The position numbers and the translations under genes are program-made. From Streptomyces seoulensis (GTDB taxonomy: Bacteria; Actinomycetota; Actinomycetes; Streptomycetales; Streptomycetaceae): a DNA stretch of 64,000 bases. This document shows positions 8,213-17,246 of this stretch, in pieces. Location: the NCBI RefSeq assembly GCF_004328625.1, contig NZ_CP032229.1, positions 744,001 through 808,000 of the forward strand, read 5' to 3'. The notes beneath the pieces were generated by a model. It saw nothing but the letters and a program-made list of their open reading frames with translations, was not told the DNA's origin and ran no database searches. Numbering within the stretch: the first letter of the stretch is position 1; each line of letters starts with the position of its first letter.

Positions 8213-8526
8213 GGCTGTCCCTCGTGGTGTGGGTGCTGCGTGAAGAGCGCTGGGACCCCTGGAACCCGCCGACCCTCCCCTCGCGGGGTCCGCCGGACTT
8301 TCCGGAGAGGGTCAGCTTCGGGCGCCGTCGACGGCTGCCACGAGGACGAGGACGGCAGCCTTCGGCGCGTCCGCGAGGGCGGAGGCTGCGAGGAAGGCGT
8401 ACCGGAACATGACGCAGATCATGGCGGACGCGTCGTCCCACGTCGAACGGTTTTCCGCGCCCTGCGGAGCGTCAACGGCCGTGGACCATACGCCGATCAC
8501 ACCCCCCGGTCGGTTACTGTCGCCGA
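8213..8526. other. Divergent intergenic region, tuf3 leader
   Basis: There are 314 bp between the divergent tuf3 and TVP38-type genes. On the tuf3 side I see a 7-bp hairpin (GGCTGCC at 8333-8339 with GGCAGCC at 8354-8360) and a possible 36-codon minus-strand reading frame at 8312-8422 without a good ribosome-binding site. A TTGACG on the minus strand near 8478 could be a -35 element, but no convincing -10 follows. The plus-strand gene has its own TACTGT at 8515-8520. No RNA gene is recognised. Confidence 0.4.
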
Positions 8527-9297
8527 ATGCCCGATGCCACCACCCGCTCTGGGGGCACCGCCACGGCCGTCCCCCCGCTCGTAGTCCTGAGGCCGACCCC
8601 AGCCGTGCCCCTCACGCCCGTCACCCCCGCCGGTCCCGCCGTACGCGCGTGGCCGTCCGCGTATCTCCGTCTCGGCCTGCTGCTCACCCTGCTCGCTGCC
8701 GCCGCGAGCGCCGTCCTGGTCTTCGACCCGCAGCGCCTGCTCACCGAGGGCTGGCCGCCCCAGCTCGGCGGGTTCGCGGCGGCCGGGGTCTTCGCGCTGG
8801 CGTACGGGCTGTGCACGGTGGCGTTCGTCCCGCGCCCCCTGCTCAACCTGGCGGCGGGCGCGCTGTTCGGCTCGGCGCTGGGGCTGACCTCGGCGCTGGC
8901 GGGCACGGTGCTGGGCGCCGGGCTGGCGTTCGGGCTCGGGCGGGCGCTGGGGCAGGACGCGCTCCGTCCGCTGCTGCGCGGACGCTGGCTGAAGGCGGCG
9001 GACGGGCAGCTGAGCCGGCACGGGTTCCGCTCGATGCTCGCGGCCCGGCTGTTCCCTGGCGTCCCCTTCTGGGCGGCCAACTACTGCGCGGCCGTCTCCC
9101 GGATGCGCACACTGCCGTTCCTGCTCGCCACGGCGCTGGGCTCGATCCCGAACACGGCCGCGTACGCCGTCGCCGGGGCCCGCGCCTCCACGCCGACCTC
9201 CCCCGCCTTCCTGATCGCGCTGGCCGTGATCGGGCTGCCCGCGCTGGCCGGTACGGTGCTGGCCTGGCGCAAGCGCCACCACCTGCGCGCACGTTGA
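8527..9297 (+). CDS. TVP38/TMEM64 family membrane protein
   Basis: The 256-residue multi-pass protein has the SNARE-associated (PF09335) core. FVPRPLLNLAAGALFG is followed by a glycine-rich segment (ALAGTVLGAGLAFGLGRAL), then ARLFPGVPFWAANYCAAVSRM and a final pair of hydrophobic helices. A Pro/Ala/Thr-rich head of about 40 residues precedes the first helix. It is distantly related to the DedA protein at 2578-3231. The transported lipid is unknown. A TACTGT at 8515-8520 ends 6 nt before the ATG and no Shine-Dalgarno is present, which favours a leaderless start at 8527. Confidence 0.85.
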   Translation: MPDATTRSGGTATAVPPLVVLRPTPAVPLTPVTPAGPAVRAWPSAYLRLGLLLTLLAAAASAVLVFDPQRLLTEGWPPQLGGFAAAGVFALAYGLCTVAFVPRPLLNLAAGALFGSALGLTSALAGTVLGAGLAFGLGRALGQDALRPLLRGRWLKAADGQLSRHGFRSMLAARLFPGVPFWAANYCAAVSRMRTLPFLLATALGSIPNTAAYAVAGARASTPTSPAFLIALAVIGLPALAGTVLAWRKRHHLRAR

Positions 9298-9457
9298 CGC
9301 CACCGCCCGGTCCGCCCTGGTACATGCCCCGGCCTCCCGGCGTTCATGACCATCGCATGACCAACCCCCTGTGAAGGCTTTGCCGTCGGCGCCCGCTACG
9401 CTGCCCTGCGTCGCATGATCACCCCTACGCTCCCCAGCGCTTGGACGCCACACCTCC

Positions 9458-10336
9458 ATGTCTTGGTTCGAATCCCTCGTCCTCGGACTCGTCCAGGGAC
9501 TCACCGAGTTCCTGCCCGTCTCCTCCAGCGCGCATCTGCGGCTGACCGCGGCCTTCTCCGGCTGGCAGGACCCCGGCGCGGCCTTCACCGCGATCACGCA
9601 GATCGGTACGGAGGCGGCGGTCCTCATCTACTTCCGCAAGGACATCGGGCGGATCGTCTCGTCCTGGTTCCGCTCGCTGTTCGACAAGTCGATGCGAGGC
9701 GACCACGACGCGCAGATGGGCTGGCTGGTGATCGTCGGCTCGATCCCGATCGGCGTGCTCGGTGTGACGCTGAAGGACCAGATCGAGGGGCCCTTCCGTG
9801 ACCTCCGGATCACCGCGACGATGCTGATCGTGGTCGGCGTGATCATAGGCATCGCCGACCGGCTGGCGGCCCGCGACGAGTCCGGCGGCCGGCACCGCAG
9901 CCCCAAGCAGCGCAAGACCCTCAAGGACCTCGGCATCCGGGACGGCCTGATCTTCGGCCTCTGCCAGGCGTGCGCCCTGATCCCGGGTGTCTCCCGCTCC
10001 GGCGCCACCATCAGCGGCGGCCTCTTCATGGGCTACCGGCGCGAGGACGCCGCCCGCTACTCCTTCCTCCTCGCCATCCCGGCCGTCCTCGCCTCCGGCG
10101 TCTTCGAGGTGAAGCACTCCCTGGGCGAGGACAGCGCGGTCGCCTGGGGCCCGACCCTCTTCGCCACGGCCATCGCCTTCGCCTCCGGCTACGCGGTGAT
10201 CGCCTGGTTCATGAAGTGGATCTCCAACAAGAGCTTCATGCCCTTCGTCTACTACCGCGTCGCCCTCGGCATCATCATCATCGCCCTTGTCACCGCGGGC
10301 GTCCTGAGCCCGCACGCGGCGGAGTCGGCGGGCTGA
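9458..10336 (+). CDS. uppP: Undecaprenyl-diphosphatase
   Basis: The 292-residue protein is a BacA/UppP-type phosphatase. It recycles undecaprenyl pyrophosphate to undecaprenyl phosphate at the cytoplasmic membrane for cell-wall synthesis and can confer bacitracin resistance. Both signature regions are present: LVQGLTEFLPVSSSAHL at residues 11-27 and PGVSRSGATISGG near residue 175. About eight hydrophobic segments are visible, and length is normal for the family. The insertion RDESGGRHRSPKQRKTL is a cytoplasmic loop. It stands alone, convergent with the DUF4291 gene 36 bp downstream. Confidence 0.95.
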   Translation: MSWFESLVLGLVQGLTEFLPVSSSAHLRLTAAFSGWQDPGAAFTAITQIGTEAAVLIYFRKDIGRIVSSWFRSLFDKSMRGDHDAQMGWLVIVGSIPIGVLGVTLKDQIEGPFRDLRITATMLIVVGVIIGIADRLAARDESGGRHRSPKQRKTLKDLGIRDGLIFGLCQACALIPGVSRSGATISGGLFMGYRREDAARYSFLLAIPAVLASGVFEVKHSLGEDSAVAWGPTLFATAIAFASGYAVIAWFMKWISNKSFMPFVYYRVALGIIIIALVTAGVLSPHAAESAG

Positions 10337-10372
10337 GCCACCTCATGCCGGGCCGGTGAACTCGGCCTGCCT

Positions 10373-10984
10373 CTACGCGCCCAGGTGAGCCAGCAGCCCC
10401 TCCGGCGCCGGGTACGGCGACTCCTGCGGCAGCAACGCGCGCGCCTCCGCCGTCCGCCCGGACCGTACCGCGCCGTGGATCTCCCGGGCCAGCGGGGTCA
10501 CGTCCCGGATGCCCACGATCCACTCGTCGGCATACCGCGCGGCCGCCTCCCCGGTGAGCCCGAGCTGGAGGGAGCGGTGGGGCAGGGGGTTGAGGCCCAG
10601 GTCCCGCTCCGGGTCCCACTGCACCCGCGCCGGTGCCTCGCGGAGGGCGCGCTTGAAGTCGGCCGGGGTGCCGTGCAGCGCGGGGACGTGGTGGGAGAGG
10701 CAGGCGTTGCGCAGCGCCCACTCGAAGCCGGCGCGCGTGATGTCGACGGCGAGGACGGTCTCCTGGCCCTCCTTGGTCCCCCACCCACAGCGGTACATCA
10801 TCCAGAGGAACGACGGCTTGATCCACGTCATCCGGGACCGGCTCCACGCGGCGGGGAAGCGCCCCTCGCGGGCTGCCGGGACGCCGATCCCGGGCCGGTA
10901 CGCCTGGTACACGGTGAGCGTGGTGGGCGTGTGGGCCGCGCGGACGCGGAACTTCGGTTCGGGGGCGGTGGCTTGGTCGATCAT
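10373..10984 (-). CDS. DUF4291 family protein
   Basis: The 203-residue cytoplasmic protein matches the DUF4291 pattern. It has VYQAYRPGIGVPAAREGRF near the N-terminus, then RSRMTWIKPSFLWMMYRCGW, and later QWDPERDLGLNPLPHRSLQLGL. These blocks are strongly conserved in the family, whose fold is related to ADP-ribosyltransferase-like or RNA-associated proteins of uncertain activity; no biochemical role should be assigned. The start is the ATG at 10982-10984. It converges on uppP and diverges from lnt. Confidence 0.85.
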   Translation of the reverse strand: MIDQATAPEPKFRVRAAHTPTTLTVYQAYRPGIGVPAAREGRFPAAWSRSRMTWIKPSFLWMMYRCGWGTKEGQETVLAVDITRAGFEWALRNACLSHHVPALHGTPADFKRALREAPARVQWDPERDLGLNPLPHRSLQLGLTGEAAARYADEWIVGIRDVTPLAREIHGAVRSGRTAEARALLPQESPYPAPEGLLAHLGA

Positions 10985-11094
10985 GGGACCAGATTCGGCC
11001 ACCCGCAGCCCACCCCGCCACCGAATATCCCCCTGTTCCGGAGCGCAGGAGACGCGCACACTGGTGGTGTGGGCCCTGGGGAGGGAGAGTCCGG

Positions 11095-12666
11095 ATGAGG
11101 AGTACGAGGTCGCTCGGCCGGCTGCTGGACTCCCCGTGGCCACGCTCCGGCGCCGCCGCTTTCGCGGGCACGCTGCCGGTGCTCGCGTTCCCGGCGCCCG
11201 CGCTGTGGTGGTTCGCCTATGTGGCGCTCGTCCCGTGGATCGCGCTGGCCCGCACCGCGCCGACCGCGCGCCGGGCCGCGCTCGACGGCTGGTGCGGCGG
11301 GCTCGGGTTCATGGTGGCCGTGCACCACTGGCTGCTGCCGAGCCTGCATGTGTTCATCTTCCTGATAGCCGCCCTGCTGGGCGCGCTCTGGGCCCCCTGG
11401 GGCCTGCTGGTACGCCGGCTCCTGGGCGGCACGCCTTCCCCCGCCCGCGCCTTCGCCGCCCTGCTCGTACTGCCCTCAACCTGGCTGGCGGTGGAACTGG
11501 TCCGTTCCTGGCAGGGTCTCGGCGGGCCCTGGGGCATGCTCGGCTCCACCCAGTGGCAGGTCGGACCGGCGCTGCGCCTCGCCTCGGTGGGCGGGGTCTG
11601 GCTGCTCAGCTTCCTGGTGGTCGCCGTCAACGTGGCGCTTGCGGTGCTGATATCGGTCCCCGCCTCCCGCGTCCCCGCCGTCGCCTCCCTGCTCGCCACC
11701 GCCGCCGCGACGAGCGCCGCGTACGCCTGGGCCCCGCGCGCGGACGTGGACGGGCGGACGCGGATCGCGGTCGTCCAGCCGGGCGTGCACAACGGCTCGG
11801 AGCAGCGGTTCGCGCGGGAGGAGACGCTGACCCGGCAGTTGGCGGGCCGGGACGTGGACCTGATCGTCTGGGGCGAGAGCAGCGTCGGCCACGACCTGGG
11901 CGACCGGCCCGACCTGGCCCGCGCCATCGCCGCCCTGTCCCGGGAGACCGGCGCCGACATCCTGGTGAACGTCGACGCCCGCCGCTCCGACCGCCCCGGC
12001 ATCTACAAGAGTTCGGTCCTGATCGGCCCCGACGGCCCCACCGGCGACCGGTACGACAAGATGCGGCTTGTTCCGTTCGGGGAGTACATACCGGCCCGCG
12101 CGCTGCTCGGCTGGGCCACCTCGGTCGGCAAGGCGGCGGGCGAGGACCGGCACCGGGGCTCGGAGCAGGTCGTGATGCGCGCCGGGCACCTGAGGATCGG
12201 CCCGCTGATCTGCTTCGAGACCGCGTTCCCCGACATGGGCCGCCACCTCACCGAGGACGGCGCGGACGTCCTCCTCGGCCAGTCCGCCACCTCGTCCTTC
12301 CAGCACAGCTGGGCCCCCGAGCAGCACGCCTCGCTGGCCGCGCTCCGGGCCGCCGAGACCGGCCGCCCGATGGTGCACGCCACCTTGACCGGCGTCTCGG
12401 CGGTCTACGGCCCGGACGGCGAGCGCGTCGGCCCCTGGCTCGGCACCGGCGCGAGCGCCGCCCGCGTGTACGACGTCCCGCTGGCGCACGGAGTCACGCC
12501 GTACGTGCGATACGGCGACTGGCCGGTGCACGGCGCACTACTGGTGCTGGCGGTGCTCGGGGTGACGGAGGGCGTGCGGGCGCTCAGGCCGCGCCGGACG
12601 GGTCCTGAGCCGCTCGTACCACGCGCTCGCACAGCTCGTGGGTCGCCAGCGCGTCCCGTGCGCTGA
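11095..12666 (+). CDS. lnt: Apolipoprotein N-acyltransferase
   Basis: The 523-residue membrane protein has an N-terminal block of about six to seven transmembrane helices (to about residue 215), a periplasm-facing nitrilase-type domain and a C-terminal helix. The catalytic triad is visible: Glu261 in VWGESS, Lys322 in YDKMRLVPFGEY and Cys373 in LICFETAFPD. It transfers an acyl chain to the N-terminal cysteine of lipoproteins; several lipoproteins are encoded in this window. GGGAGG precedes the ATG at 11095. Its last 83 bp overlap the convergent oxidoreductase gene. Streptomyces usually carry two lnt paralogues. Confidence 0.92.
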   Translation: MRSTRSLGRLLDSPWPRSGAAAFAGTLPVLAFPAPALWWFAYVALVPWIALARTAPTARRAALDGWCGGLGFMVAVHHWLLPSLHVFIFLIAALLGALWAPWGLLVRRLLGGTPSPARAFAALLVLPSTWLAVELVRSWQGLGGPWGMLGSTQWQVGPALRLASVGGVWLLSFLVVAVNVALAVLISVPASRVPAVASLLATAAATSAAYAWAPRADVDGRTRIAVVQPGVHNGSEQRFAREETLTRQLAGRDVDLIVWGESSVGHDLGDRPDLARAIAALSRETGADILVNVDARRSDRPGIYKSSVLIGPDGPTGDRYDKMRLVPFGEYIPARALLGWATSVGKAAGEDRHRGSEQVVMRAGHLRIGPLICFETAFPDMGRHLTEDGADVLLGQSATSSFQHSWAPEQHASLAALRAAETGRPMVHATLTGVSAVYGPDGERVGPWLGTGASAARVYDVPLAHGVTPYVRYGDWPVHGALLVLAVLGVTEGVRALRPRRTGPEPLVPRARTARGSPARPVR

Positions 12667-13495
12667 GCGGTTCGCCCGCGCGGACGGCGTCGAGGAAGGT
12701 GAGGACGGCGCCCTCGATGCCGCGCTGCCGGGACACCGGGACCCAGTCGCCCCGGCGGCGCACGGTGGGCTGGCCCCTGTGGTCGATCACCTCGGCGAGG
12801 TTGATCACCTGGCGCTTGGTGTCCTGCCCGGAGACCTCCAGGATCTCCTCGGCCGATCCGCTGAGCCGGTTCATCACCCCGAGCGCGGTGAAGCCGTCGC
12901 CGGAGAGCTGGAGCACGACATGCTGCAGCAGGCCGCCCTCGGTACGGGCCCGCACCGTGACGTCGTCCACCGGGCCGGGCACCAGGAAGCGCAGGGTGTC
13001 CACGACGTGGATGAAGTCGTCCAGGATCATCGGGCGCGGTTCCTCGGGGAGGCCGACCCGGTTCTTCTGGAGCAGGATCAGGTCGCGCGGGTGCTCCAGG
13101 AGCTGCGCGTAGCCGGGGGCGTACCGCCGGTTGAAGCCGACGAACAACGGCACGTCCTGGCGTTCGGCCAGCTCCACCAGCTTCTGGGAGTCGGTGAGTT
13201 CGTAGGCGAGCGGCTTGTCGACGTAGGTGGGGACGCCCGCTTCCAGGAGCCGGGTGACGATCTCCGGGTGGACGGCGGTGGGCGCGTGCACGAAGGCCGC
13301 GTCGAGTCCGGCGTCCAGCAGCGAGTCCAGCGTCTCGTGCCGCTGTCCGGCGGGCAGGTGCAGCGAGTCGCCCACGGCGGTGAGGGTGGCGGGGGTGCGG
13401 GTCTGGAGGTGGAGGTCGATTCCGGGCTGGGTGCCGAGGACCGGCAGATACGCCTTCCGCGCGATGTCACCGAGTCCGATGCAGCCGACCTTCAC
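12584..13495 (-). CDS. Gfo/Idh/MocA-family oxidoreductase
   Basis: The 303-residue protein has an N-terminal Rossmann fold (VKVGCIGLGDIARKAYLPVL, dinucleotide-binding GxGxxA variant). The family motif EAGVPTYVDKPLAYE holds the catalytic-site lysine of the EKP/DKP motif. A C-terminal alpha/beta domain includes DDFIHVVDTLRFLVPG. The substrate is probably a sugar or inositol derivative, but the sequence does not say which. The GTG at 13493-13495 follows GGGAGA by 7 nt. The 3' end overlaps lnt by 83 bp on the opposite strand. Confidence 0.88.
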   Translation of the reverse strand: MKVGCIGLGDIARKAYLPVLGTQPGIDLHLQTRTPATLTAVGDSLHLPAGQRHETLDSLLDAGLDAAFVHAPTAVHPEIVTRLLEAGVPTYVDKPLAYELTDSQKLVELAERQDVPLFVGFNRRYAPGYAQLLEHPRDLILLQKNRVGLPEEPRPMILDDFIHVVDTLRFLVPGPVDDVTVRARTEGGLLQHVVLQLSGDGFTALGVMNRLSGSAEEILEVSGQDTKRQVINLAEVIDHRGQPTVRRRGDWVPVSRQRGIEGAVLTFLDAVRAGEPLSARDALATHELCERVVRAAQDPSGAA

Positions 13496-13709
13496 CTGTG
13501 TTCTCCCTCGCCCTGTCCCGCGTTCTCGTCCTCGGAAGCATACGGCGGGCCCCGGCCGCGGGAGTTGCTCCGGGGCGGGCCCGGCCGCCGGGCGCGCGTC
13601 AGCCTGCGTCCGCGCCACGCCCTCCCCGTGGGGCGAGACATCACTCGTGTGGGGCATCGCGGGCACGTCGGAGGTGGAGGGCGGGCGAAGGGGTGCGCAG
13701 AGTGGGCGG

Positions 13710-14147
13710 GTGGATCGAACTTCGTCTGCCGCGGCGCTGCTGGTGGCCGTCACGACTCTGACCGGGTGTATGACCGTGCACGGGCCGGCGGTGCCCGCCT
13801 CGGGGCCGGGCGGCCCGCCCTCGCGGGCGGCGGCGGCCCGGCCGGACGGGAGCGCGCTGCCCCGCATGGACCCGGAGCCGGGCCGGGAGGCGCTGGAGCG
13901 GACCGGCCCCTCGCCCAGCCCCGGGACACCGCACCGCTCGGCGCCCGCCGCCGTGCCCGAACCCCGGCGCGCCCCCGTCGTCCCCGCCCCGCGCCGGGCG
14001 TACCCGGAGCGGCCCCGCACCGACACCCCGCACGCGCCCCGCGCGGTGCCGCAGATCCCGAACGTGTGCGCACTGGGCAAGAAGTACGGCGGCTGGCCCA
14101 AGAACAGCCCCCAGTCGACGATCTGCGAGCGGGCGTACGGGCGTTAG
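13710..14147 (+). CDS. Small proline-rich lipoprotein
   Basis: A 145-residue predicted lipoprotein: signal peptide with hydrophobic core AAALLVAVTTLTGC, where LTGC is the lipobox. A long Pro/Arg/Ala-rich linker follows, then a compact conserved end with CALGKKYGGWPKNSPQS and ICERAYGR. The two cysteines of the end could form a disulfide. This C-terminal module recurs in Streptomyces secreted proteins, but I know no function. The GTG at 13710 is the most plausible start because it places a short positively charged n-region before the core; no strong ribosome-binding site is seen. It overlaps the convergent gene by 4 bp. Confidence 0.65.
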   Translation: MDRTSSAAALLVAVTTLTGCMTVHGPAVPASGPGGPPSRAAAARPDGSALPRMDPEPGREALERTGPSPSPGTPHRSAPAAVPEPRRAPVVPAPRRAYPERPRTDTPHAPRAVPQIPNVCALGKKYGGWPKNSPQSTICERAYGR

Positions 14148-14665
14148 CGCTCCGGCCGCTGTCTCGGTGGTCCCCAGCCGTCGCCCTCCGGGGGGCCGGT
14201 GTCGGGGAGGCGGAGTTCCAGGCGGGTGATGGCGGCCCGGACGCCGGTGCCGTAGCCGTCGTCGGACAGGGTGTCGGCGGCGCGGCGGGCGCGGCGCAGA
14301 TGGGTGCGGGCGGCGTCGGCCCGGTCCAGCTTGAGGTAGTCGGCCGCGAGGCTGAGGTGCAGCGAGGGGTAGAAGCCGCGCACGCTCGCGGGGTCGGCGC
14401 CGGGGCGGCCGTCGGTCAGCTCGTCGGCCGCCGACAACGCCCGGAGGTCCCAGGCGAGTTCGTCCGCCGGGTCGTCCTGGGTGTCGGCCAGGTAGTGGGC
14501 GAGGGTGCAGCGGTGCAGCGCGTCGCCGGACTCCGCCGCCTCCGCCCACAGCTCCAGCAGCCGGCGCCGGGCCTCCTCGCGGTCGCCGCCCCGGTGCAGC
14601 ATGACGATCTGCCCGATCCGGGTGAGCAGGGCATCGGGCGCCGTCTGCTCCTGTCGCTCCGCCAC
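14144..14665 (-). CDS. TPR-like helical protein, unknown function
   Basis: The 173-residue, almost all-helical protein has heptad-like Ala/Leu/Arg patterns resembling tetratricopeptide repeats (EEARRRLLELWAEAAESGD, HLSLAADYLKLDRADAARTH, LRRARRAADTL). It is cytoplasmic and charged, with a Pro/Arg tail. It may be a scaffold; no catalytic motif is visible. GGAGG precedes the GTG at 14663-14665. It lies on the same strand as, and downstream of, ung with about 125 bp between. Confidence 0.7.
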   Translation of the reverse strand: MAERQEQTAPDALLTRIGQIVMLHRGGDREEARRRLLELWAEAAESGDALHRCTLAHYLADTQDDPADELAWDLRALSAADELTDGRPGADPASVRGFYPSLHLSLAADYLKLDRADAARTHLRRARRAADTLSDDGYGTGVRAAITRLELRLPDTGPPEGDGWGPPRQRPER

Positions 14666-14791
14666 CGCGCCCTCCGGAACCCGTCATCCGGCCGCTCGTC
14701 GGCCGTCCGCCCACGACGCTAACCGCAGCCGGCGGCGATACCGGGCAGGCGGCCCCGAACGGAACGCTGAGACCGCCTGGCCGGTCCCCGG

Positions 14792-15475
14792 TCAGCCCAG
14801 GTCGGGCACGCGCCAGTCGATCGGCTCGTGGCCCTGGGCGGCGACGGCCTCGTTGATCTGGGTGAAGGGGCGCGAGCCGAAGAACTTCTTCGCGGACAAC
14901 GGCGAGGGGTGCGCGCCCTTGACCACCACGTGCCGCTTCTCGTCGATCAGCGGCAGCTTCTTCTGGGCGTAGTTGCCCCACAGCACGAACACCGCCGGGT
15001 CGGGACGGGAGGCCACCGCGCGGATCACCGCGTCCGTGAACTTCTCCCAGCCCTTGCCCTTGTGCGAGTTGGCCTCGCCGGCGCGGACGGTGAGCACCGC
15101 GTTGAGCAGCAGGACGCCCTGTTCGGCCCACGGCATCAGATAGCCGTTGTCCGGGACGGGGAGGTCCAGCTCCTCGCGCATCTCCTTGTAGATGTTCCGC
15201 AGCGAGGGCGGGGTCTTCACCCCGGGCCGCACCGAGAAGCACAGGCCGTGCCCCTGCCCCTCGCCGTGGTACGGGTCCTGGCCGAGCACGAGCACCTTGA
15301 CCTTGTCGTACGGCGTCGCGTCGAGCGCCGCGAAGACCTCCTCGCGCGGCGGGTAGACGGGACCCTTCGCCCGCTCCTCCTCGACGAACTCCGTCAGCTC
15401 CTTGAAGTACGGCTGCTGGAGCTCGTCGCCCAGAACGCCCTGCCAGGACTCGGGCAGCATGGCGATGTCGGTCAC
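14792..15475 (-). CDS. ung: Uracil-DNA glycosylase, family 1
   Basis: The 227-residue enzyme excises uracil from DNA as the first step of base-excision repair. The water-activating loop GQDPYHGEGQGHGLCFSV starts at Gly65 (Asp67 catalytic), the Pro-rich loop is VKTPPSLRNIY, and the Leu-intercalation loop HPSPLSAKKFFG carries the conserved His. Length and motifs are those of family 1 Ung. GAGGGA lies 5 nt before the GTG at 15473-15475. A TAGGTT hexamer on the minus strand near 15517 is a plausible -10 element. Confidence 0.95.
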   Translation of the reverse strand: MTDIAMLPESWQGVLGDELQQPYFKELTEFVEEERAKGPVYPPREEVFAALDATPYDKVKVLVLGQDPYHGEGQGHGLCFSVRPGVKTPPSLRNIYKEMREELDLPVPDNGYLMPWAEQGVLLLNAVLTVRAGEANSHKGKGWEKFTDAVIRAVASRPDPAVFVLWGNYAQKKLPLIDEKRHVVVKGAHPSPLSAKKFFGSRPFTQINEAVAAQGHEPIDWRVPDLG

Positions 15476-15556
15476 GTCGGTCCCTCACGGTCGGCGGTCA
15501 CTTTCCCAGGCTTCAGAACCTACAGGCGACCACTGACAACGCCGACGGCAGGCCGC

Positions 15557-17146
15557 TCACCAGCTGGTCTTCCGGGTCAGCTCCCACATCATCATGATCG
15601 TCGACGGGTCGAGGGCGCGCTCGCCGCCGGAGAGGTCCTCGCTCGCGGCGATGTACTGGCGTCCCTGCCACAGCGGGATCAGCCGGGCGTCGTCCACCAT
15701 GATCCGCTGAGCGGCCGTCAGGTCCTTCACCACCTCGGCCCGGTTGCCCTGCGCCCGCGACCGGGGCAGCAGCTCACCGGTGATCTTCTTGCTGACGTAC
15801 GGGGTGCCGAGCGCGTTGTGCTCGCCGACGAACGGCGCGATGAAGTTGTCCGCGTCGGGGAAGTCCGGGAACCAGCCCCGGCCGAACACCGGGTACTCCC
15901 CCTTCTGGTAGCCGGTGACATAGGTCTTCCAGGGGCGGGCGCGCAGGGTGATGGTGAACAGCCCGGAGTCCTCAAGCTGCCGCTTCAGTTCCCGGAACAT
16001 CACGCCGGTCTCGGAGCCGTAGCGGTCGGAGGTGTACCAGAAGGTGAGCGGCACCCGCTGCTTGACGCCCGCCTCGGCGAGGATCGCGCGGGCCTTGCCG
16101 GCGCTGGGTTCGCCGAAGGTGTCGAAGTAGGAGGTGGTGTGGCCGGTGAGGCCCTTGGGGACCATCGAGTACAGCGGTTCGACGGTGTCCCGGTACACCT
16201 TGTGCACGATGGCACCCCGGTCCACGACCTGGGCGACGGCCTTGCGCACGGCGGGGTTCCCGGCCCAGCGGTCCTTGGGGTTGAACACCAGGTAGCTGAT
16301 GTCGGTGCCGGTGCCGTCGACCAGTTGCAGCCCGGCCGGGGACTGCTGCTGGAGGGTGAGGATGTCCGCCGCGGCCAGTCCCCGGTAGGTGACGTCGATC
16401 CGCTTGTCGCGCAGCGCCTTGACCATCGCGGCGGAGTCCTGGAAGTACCGGATGGTCACCGCCTTGTTCTCCCGCTTGGCGAAGCCCTCGTACCGGTCGT
16501 TGCGCACCAGCACGGCCTCCTTGTCCTCCTCGTAGGACTCCAGCCGGTACGGGCCGGAGCCGTGCACGTCCTTGTCGGTGCGCAGGGAGCTCGGGGGGTA
16601 CTCGCGCGGGTCGACGATGGACATGGCGGGGGTGGCGAGCACGAACGGGAAGGTGGCGTCGGGCTTCTTGAGGTGGAAGACGACCTCCCGGGTGCCCTGG
16701 GTCTCCACCCGGTCCAGCCCCTCCAGCAGTCCGGCGGGGCCGCTCGGCGCGTTGATGGTGCGGATGCGGTCGATGGAGTGCCGTACGGCCTCGGCGTCGA
16801 GCGGGTGGCCGTCGGCGAACTCCAGCCCGGCGCGCAGCCGGCAGCGGTAGGTGCGGCTGGTGGAGTCGGTGAAGGCGCAGGTCTCGGCGGCGTCCGGCTG
16901 GGGCGTGGTCGCGCCGTTCGGGTAGGCCAGGAGGGTCTGGTAGACGTTGCGGAACAGTTCCCAGGAGCCGTCCCAGGCGCCCGCCGGGTCCAGGGTGCTC
17001 GGCGCGCTGGTCGTCCCCACCACGATCGGGCTGCTGTCGTCCGGGCCGCCGTCGGAGAGCAGTCCGCAGCCGGGCAGCAGGGTGATGAGGGAGGTCAGGG
17101 ACACGGCCGCCGCGACCCTGCGCCGGACTCTGTTCCGCTTGAACAC
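15557..17146 (-). CDS. ABC transporter solute-binding lipoprotein (family 5)
   Basis: The 529-residue secreted lipoprotein has a positively charged n-region (FKRNRVRRRV), a hydrophobic core and the lipobox LLPGC. The mature part matches family 5 (oligopeptide/nickel type) binding proteins: TLDPAGAWDGSWELFRNVYQ, YRCRLRAGLEFADGHPLDAE, VYRDTVEPLYSMVPKG and WFPDFPDADNFIAPF. GAGGAG lies 7 nt before the GTG at 17144-17146. No permease or ATPase genes are adjacent, so it is an orphan binding protein. A LacI-type operator at 17247-17262 about 100 bp upstream suggests sugar- or nutrient-responsive repression. Confidence 0.88.
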   Translation of the reverse strand: MFKRNRVRRRVAAAVSLTSLITLLPGCGLLSDGGPDDSSPIVVGTTSAPSTLDPAGAWDGSWELFRNVYQTLLAYPNGATTPQPDAAETCAFTDSTSRTYRCRLRAGLEFADGHPLDAEAVRHSIDRIRTINAPSGPAGLLEGLDRVETQGTREVVFHLKKPDATFPFVLATPAMSIVDPREYPPSSLRTDKDVHGSGPYRLESYEEDKEAVLVRNDRYEGFAKRENKAVTIRYFQDSAAMVKALRDKRIDVTYRGLAAADILTLQQQSPAGLQLVDGTGTDISYLVFNPKDRWAGNPAVRKAVAQVVDRGAIVHKVYRDTVEPLYSMVPKGLTGHTTSYFDTFGEPSAGKARAILAEAGVKQRVPLTFWYTSDRYGSETGVMFRELKRQLEDSGLFTITLRARPWKTYVTGYQKGEYPVFGRGWFPDFPDADNFIAPFVGEHNALGTPYVSKKITGELLPRSRAQGNRAEVVKDLTAAQRIMVDDARLIPLWQGRQYIAASEDLSGGERALDPSTIMMMWELTRKTSW

Positions 17147-17246
17147 GCGCTCGCTCCTCGATCCGCCGTACCAAGGTCGGCAGACCATACCGCAGCAGCG
17201 GACCTCTCGAACCTCCCCTGAAACATGGGTTGTTGATCGATTTTCG

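Noticed and set aside
8312..8422. 36-codon frame upstream of tuf3 as a leader peptide
   Set aside because: No ribosome-binding site and ordinary codons; kept only as a remark in the leader description.
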